A program made the position numbers and the translations under genes. Below, piece by piece: positions 61,452 to 64,000 of a stretch of DNA of 64,000 nucleotides. Source of the DNA: Kaustia mangrovi (GTDB lineage Bacteria > Pseudomonadota > Alphaproteobacteria > Rhizobiales > Im1). Each line of letters begins with the position of its first letter. Positions within the stretch are counted from its first letter, which is position 1. Location: NCBI RefSeq assembly GCF_015482775.1, contig NZ_CP058214.1, forward strand, positions 2,346,501 through 2,410,500. The letters are read 5' to 3'. The notes beneath the pieces are model-generated. The model ran no database searches, was not told where the DNA came from, and saw nothing but the letters and a program-made list of their open reading frames with translations.

Positions 61452-62528
61452 CTACCGTCTCAGGCGCGCGGCGAGGCCGCGCAGGCCGTGGACGCCATGG
61501 GCGAGCGCTCCGCTCAACGCGCTGTCGCAGGCCACATAGTCGCCCGGCAGGTCGACAATCGCGCCGGCGCGGCCGACGAGCTGCTTCTTGAACTGGTGGA
61601 GCCCGGCATCGCCGGCCGTGCCGCCGAGATCGTACCAGCGCGCGCCGCTCTCGGTCAGCGCGCCGATAATGTGCCAGTGAAGCGCGTAGCCGGCCTTCGC
61701 GGCGAGAGCGCGCCCGTCGGTCGCCCCGAAGAGATACATGGCCCGCTCGCCGAGCCGACCGATCACCGCGCCCGCCGTGGGGGCGCCATCGAGGGAGGCG
61801 AGATAGATGTCCGGCCTGATCGCCTCGTCGCGGGCCGCCATGAGCGCCGGCAGCGCGCCGATGCCGGAGGTGTCGTCGAACCGCTTGCGCGCGAGCATCG
61901 CCTCGTAGAGCGCCATGAAGGCATCGAGGCCCTCCGCACCCTCCACCCGGCGGATCTCGAGGCCCGCGGCCTCCGCCTTCCGGAGATTGTAGCGCCACTT
62001 GCCATGCAGGTTGGCGCGCTGGGCGTCGAGGTCGAGCGAGAGGTCGACCAGATAGCGCGCCGGGTCGGGCGCCGGCCTCAGGTGCGCGAAGCCCGCCGCA
62101 CGCAGGCTCTCCTCCCACAAGGCCGCATCGTCCGGGCCGCTGAGCGGCGTGACGGTCAGATGGTGCCGCCGGCGACCGGCGAACTCGTCGCGCAGCGCCC
62201 GCAGGATGACCGCGAGGGTGTCGCCGGGAGCCTGCGCGCCCTGCCGGTGGAGCGGGCCGAACTTGACGATGGAGAGGCCCCGGTCGAGGAACGGCAGCCG
62301 CACGGTGACGGCCACCCCGCCGCCGAGCACCGCGCCTGCGCGCTCCACCGTGAAGCACGACACGCGCGAACCGCCCCAGCGCGTGGCGTTGTAGACGGCG
62401 GTCTGCTCGTGGACAGCGTCGCGGAACCCGGCGACCGTGCCGTCCCACGCCTCGGACGAGACATGGCGCACCGTCGCCTCGCCGGCGGCCATGCGGGGAC
62501 CGGCGCGATGGTCGCTCAGCGCGGTCAT
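61452..62528 (-). CDS. FemAB/BioF2-like acyltransferase
   Basis: 358 residues with two GNAT-like halves. LSLDLDAQRANLHGKWRYNLRKAEAAGLEIRRVEG is the FemAB-type central helix pair, and LYEAMLARKRFDDTSG with AGAVIGRLGERAMYLFGATDGRALAAKAGYALHWHIIGALTESGARWYDLGG the C-terminal GNAT core. Members modify lipid II, surface polymers or exopolysaccharide. Its start overlaps the stop of the next gene upstream (ATGA). It is 12 bp from the flippase gene. Likely cytoplasmic and membrane-associated; donor and acceptor unknown. Confidence 0.84.
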   Translation of the reverse strand: MTALSDHRAGPRMAAGEATVRHVSSEAWDGTVAGFRDAVHEQTAVYNATRWGGSRVSCFTVERAGAVLGGGVAVTVRLPFLDRGLSIVKFGPLHRQGAQAPGDTLAVILRALRDEFAGRRRHHLTVTPLSGPDDAALWEESLRAAGFAHLRPAPDPARYLVDLSLDLDAQRANLHGKWRYNLRKAEAAGLEIRRVEGAEGLDAFMALYEAMLARKRFDDTSGIGALPALMAARDEAIRPDIYLASLDGAPTAGAVIGRLGERAMYLFGATDGRALAAKAGYALHWHIIGALTESGARWYDLGGTAGDAGLHQFKKQLVGRAGAIVDLPGDYVACDSALSGALAHGVHGLRGLAARLRR

Positions 62529-63796
62529 GCCCCGCCCTGCCCCAGGATCCGTGTCTTCAGCGCGAGCGCGCGCCGGACGAGGGCGAAGACGGCGGGCCGC
62601 GACTTGATCCACCGCTTGAGCGCGATGGCCGAGCGCATGCCGAGGGCGGCGACATGGCCCTTCGGCGTGATGGGCCACACGCCGTAGCGCAGCGTCCAGC
62701 TCTCGTCCGCCCAGTCGGCCTTGTAGCCCTCGTCGCCGATGGTGAAGTCGAAGCGGGTGCAGCCCCGTTCGATGCTCCATTGCATGATGCGGTGGAGCAG
62801 CAGAGCACCGGGCGAGCAGCGCTGATAGGGCCCGCCCTGATAGACCGGCACGATATAATAGAGCGACCCGCCGCCGACGAGGCAGAGCGCCGCGGCGACG
62901 GTCTCCCCGCCGGCGCTCAGGCGGAACAGGTGAAAACCGTCCGCATCCGCGAGCCGGCATGCGCCGGCGCGGAAGAAGGCCTGGACGTCGGGGCTTGAGA
63001 ACGGATTGCGCGCGGCCTGCATCTCGTCGAGCTGGCGGCTCTTGAGGGCCAGGCATTCCCCGGCAAGGGCCTCGCGCCGGGACGCGCCGGTGACGGCCTC
63101 GAAGGCGACGGGCCCGAATTTCTCCAGGCGGCGCTCCTTCTCCCGGAACCGGCGGCGCGTCTTGGTGCCGCGGCGTTCGGCATAGAACGTCTCCCAGTCC
63201 GCCCCGAGGCGGGTGCCGTGCGCGCCGGCGCTGTAGGGATGGCGGGCAAGCGCATGGAGCGGATTGGCGACCGTGCCGAGCCAGGGCGGCTGGCGGGTGA
63301 GCGCGACGAGATCCGCGCGCGGCAGCGCCTTGAGCACCGCCGCCCAGAAGGCCTCGAGCGCCGGGCCGGTCAGCCCCTGCGCGAGCGCGCGCGTGACGAG
63401 CGGGCCGTGATAGTCGCAGACGGGATCGCCGAGCGCGACGATCCGCGTGCCGAGGCGTCCCCGCTCCAGCCCGAGCGGCAGGAGGAGGCAGGCCTGCCCG
63501 TCCGTGTCGCGCAGGATCGCGATGACGGGCTCGATGCCGGCCTTCCGCCCGATGGTCTCGTACCAGACGGCGATCCAGCCATAGCTCTGGAAGGGGTGGC
63601 CCTCGCCATGGGCCTCCAGTTCGCGCCAGTCGCCTTCCGCCGCGGCGAGATCGTGCACGATCTCCAGCCGGAAGGTGCCGAGGCCGTCAAGGGCCACGTC
63701 GTGCGGCGCGGCGGCCCCTCCGGTCTGCGGCCTGTCGCCGGCGGGCCCGGCCGCGACCGGCACGGCACTGTCTCGCGATGAGGCGGTCGGGCTCAT
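62525..63796 (-). CDS. BioF2-like GNAT acetyltransferase
   Basis: 423 residues. The BioF2-like core includes EIVHDLAAAEGDWRELEAHGEGHPFQSYGWIAVWYETIG at the N-terminus, AERRGTKTRRRFREKERRLEKFGPVAFE in the centre and LSAGGETVAAALCLVGGGSLYYIVPVYQGGPYQRCSPGALLLHRIMQWSIERGCTRFDFTIGDEGYKADW, the acyl-CoA-binding region. The C-terminus is basic and amphipathic. The ATG at 63796 is preferred (MSPTASS); a longer frame is possible. Related to the protein at 6833 by family, but otherwise different. Its stop overlaps the following gene (ATGA). Confidence 0.84.
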   Translation of the reverse strand: MSPTASSRDSAVPVAAGPAGDRPQTGGAAAPHDVALDGLGTFRLEIVHDLAAAEGDWRELEAHGEGHPFQSYGWIAVWYETIGRKAGIEPVIAILRDTDGQACLLLPLGLERGRLGTRIVALGDPVCDYHGPLVTRALAQGLTGPALEAFWAAVLKALPRADLVALTRQPPWLGTVANPLHALARHPYSAGAHGTRLGADWETFYAERRGTKTRRRFREKERRLEKFGPVAFEAVTGASRREALAGECLALKSRQLDEMQAARNPFSSPDVQAFFRAGACRLADADGFHLFRLSAGGETVAAALCLVGGGSLYYIVPVYQGGPYQRCSPGALLLHRIMQWSIERGCTRFDFTIGDEGYKADWADESWTLRYGVWPITPKGHVAALGMRSAIALKRWIKSRPAVFALVRRALALKTRILGQGGA

Positions 63797-63829
63797 GGTG
63801 GCTGTCCTGTTCCCTTGCGAGGACGGATT

Positions 63830-63853
63830 GTGCCGCGGGATCGCCCGCGGCAC
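63830..63853. other. Hairpin between the BioF2 gene and the edge gene
   Basis: A perfect 10-bp stem GTGCCGCGGG / CCCGCGGCAC with the 4-base loop ATCG lies between two leftward genes. No T-run is present. It may be a weak terminator of the upstream gene or a REP-like element. Confidence 0.4.
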
Positions 63854-63925
63854 TCATCATCTGCGTCCTCCGGTCTTCGGGAGCAAGCCTCGTGCCAGTT
63901 TCCCGCACCCGGCCCGGACGGCACC

Positions 63926-64000
63926 TCAGCCGGCGCTGCGGGCGCTCTCCAGATAGAGCCGGCGCAGCGCGGTCGTGATCTCTCCCGGGGCGCCGGCGCC
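63926..64000 (-). CDS. C-terminal end of a leftward gene (cut by window)
   Basis: The minus strand is open from base 64000 to a TGA at 63926 and would encode 24 residues ending GEITTALRRLYLESARSAG. The fragment is too short to assign to a family. Its position ahead of the acyltransferases and flippase, on the same strand, suggests it belongs to the polysaccharide locus. Confidence 0.45.
   Translation of the reverse strand, partial: GAGAPGEITTALRRLYLESARSAG

Overview
The window is GC-rich bacterial chromosome with ATGA-type operon overlaps and an alphaproteobacterial gene set: an mtgA-rpmF pair, a SAM-II riboswitch ahead of metNIQ, a Zur/ZnuBC locus, and an ectoine cluster with enuR, asnC and doe genes. 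I infer a Hyphomicrobiales-like (rhizobial-order) alphaproteobacterium. Genus cannot be settled by reading. Ectoine catabolism suggests access to saline or osmotically variable habitats. No rRNA, tRNA, CRISPR array, prophage or intact insertion sequence was recognised.

Layout. 1-2.2 kb: 3'-truncated dimethylglycine/sarcosine dehydrogenase. 2.4-3.2 kb: SRPBCC-ArsR pair behind a clear operator. 3.4-9.0 kb: housekeeping (ispA, mtgA, rpmF, marC, DUF924), then a coupled acetyltransferase and JmjC-like pair closed by an intrinsic terminator. 9.0-18.6 kb: ectoine/5-hydroxyectoine degradation (doeD, doeC and asnC leftward; enuR, eutB, eutC, doeA, doeB rightward). 18.8-25.1 kb: an isocitrate-lyase-family gene divergent from a branched-chain-amino-acid-type (HAAT) ABC importer plus a cupin. 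25.2-27.4 kb: zur-znuC-znuB. 27.5-30.4 kb: metNIQ under SAM-II. 30.5-34.9 kb: an ECF sigma/anti-sigma module among small envelope proteins. 35-41 kb: PLP-linked genes (class V aminotransferase with a GlxA-type regulator, serine/threonine dehydratase, pdxY) and a flavin reductase-RidA fusion. 41.4-48.3 kb: histidine utilization (hutU, hutC, hutI, hutF, hutH). 48.3-60.1 kb: a CoA-dependent aromatic pathway best read as 2-aminobenzoate (or salicylate) degradation. 60.1-64 kb: flippase plus two FemAB/BioF2-like acyltransferases, a polysaccharide locus continuing past the edge.

How the parts fit. Most of the window turns N-rich or aromatic small molecules (ectoine, histidine, aminobenzoate, dimethylglycine) into central metabolites, each module with its own regulator. 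The most interesting non-coding signal is an AT-rich palindrome found only twice: between the SDR gene and the aromatic monooxygenase gene (52,631), and 33 kb away in front of the ABC importer (19,768). A MarR gene lies in the aromatic operon, so the importer is plausibly its uptake system. Other strong signals are a 40-bp Zur palindrome, two divergent ECF-type promoters, a tandem ATTGTCA motif in both ectoine control regions, a dispersed REP-like repeat, and a 1.36-kb partly AT-rich gap that splits the aromatic module and carries two hairpins with different stems but nearly identical loops.
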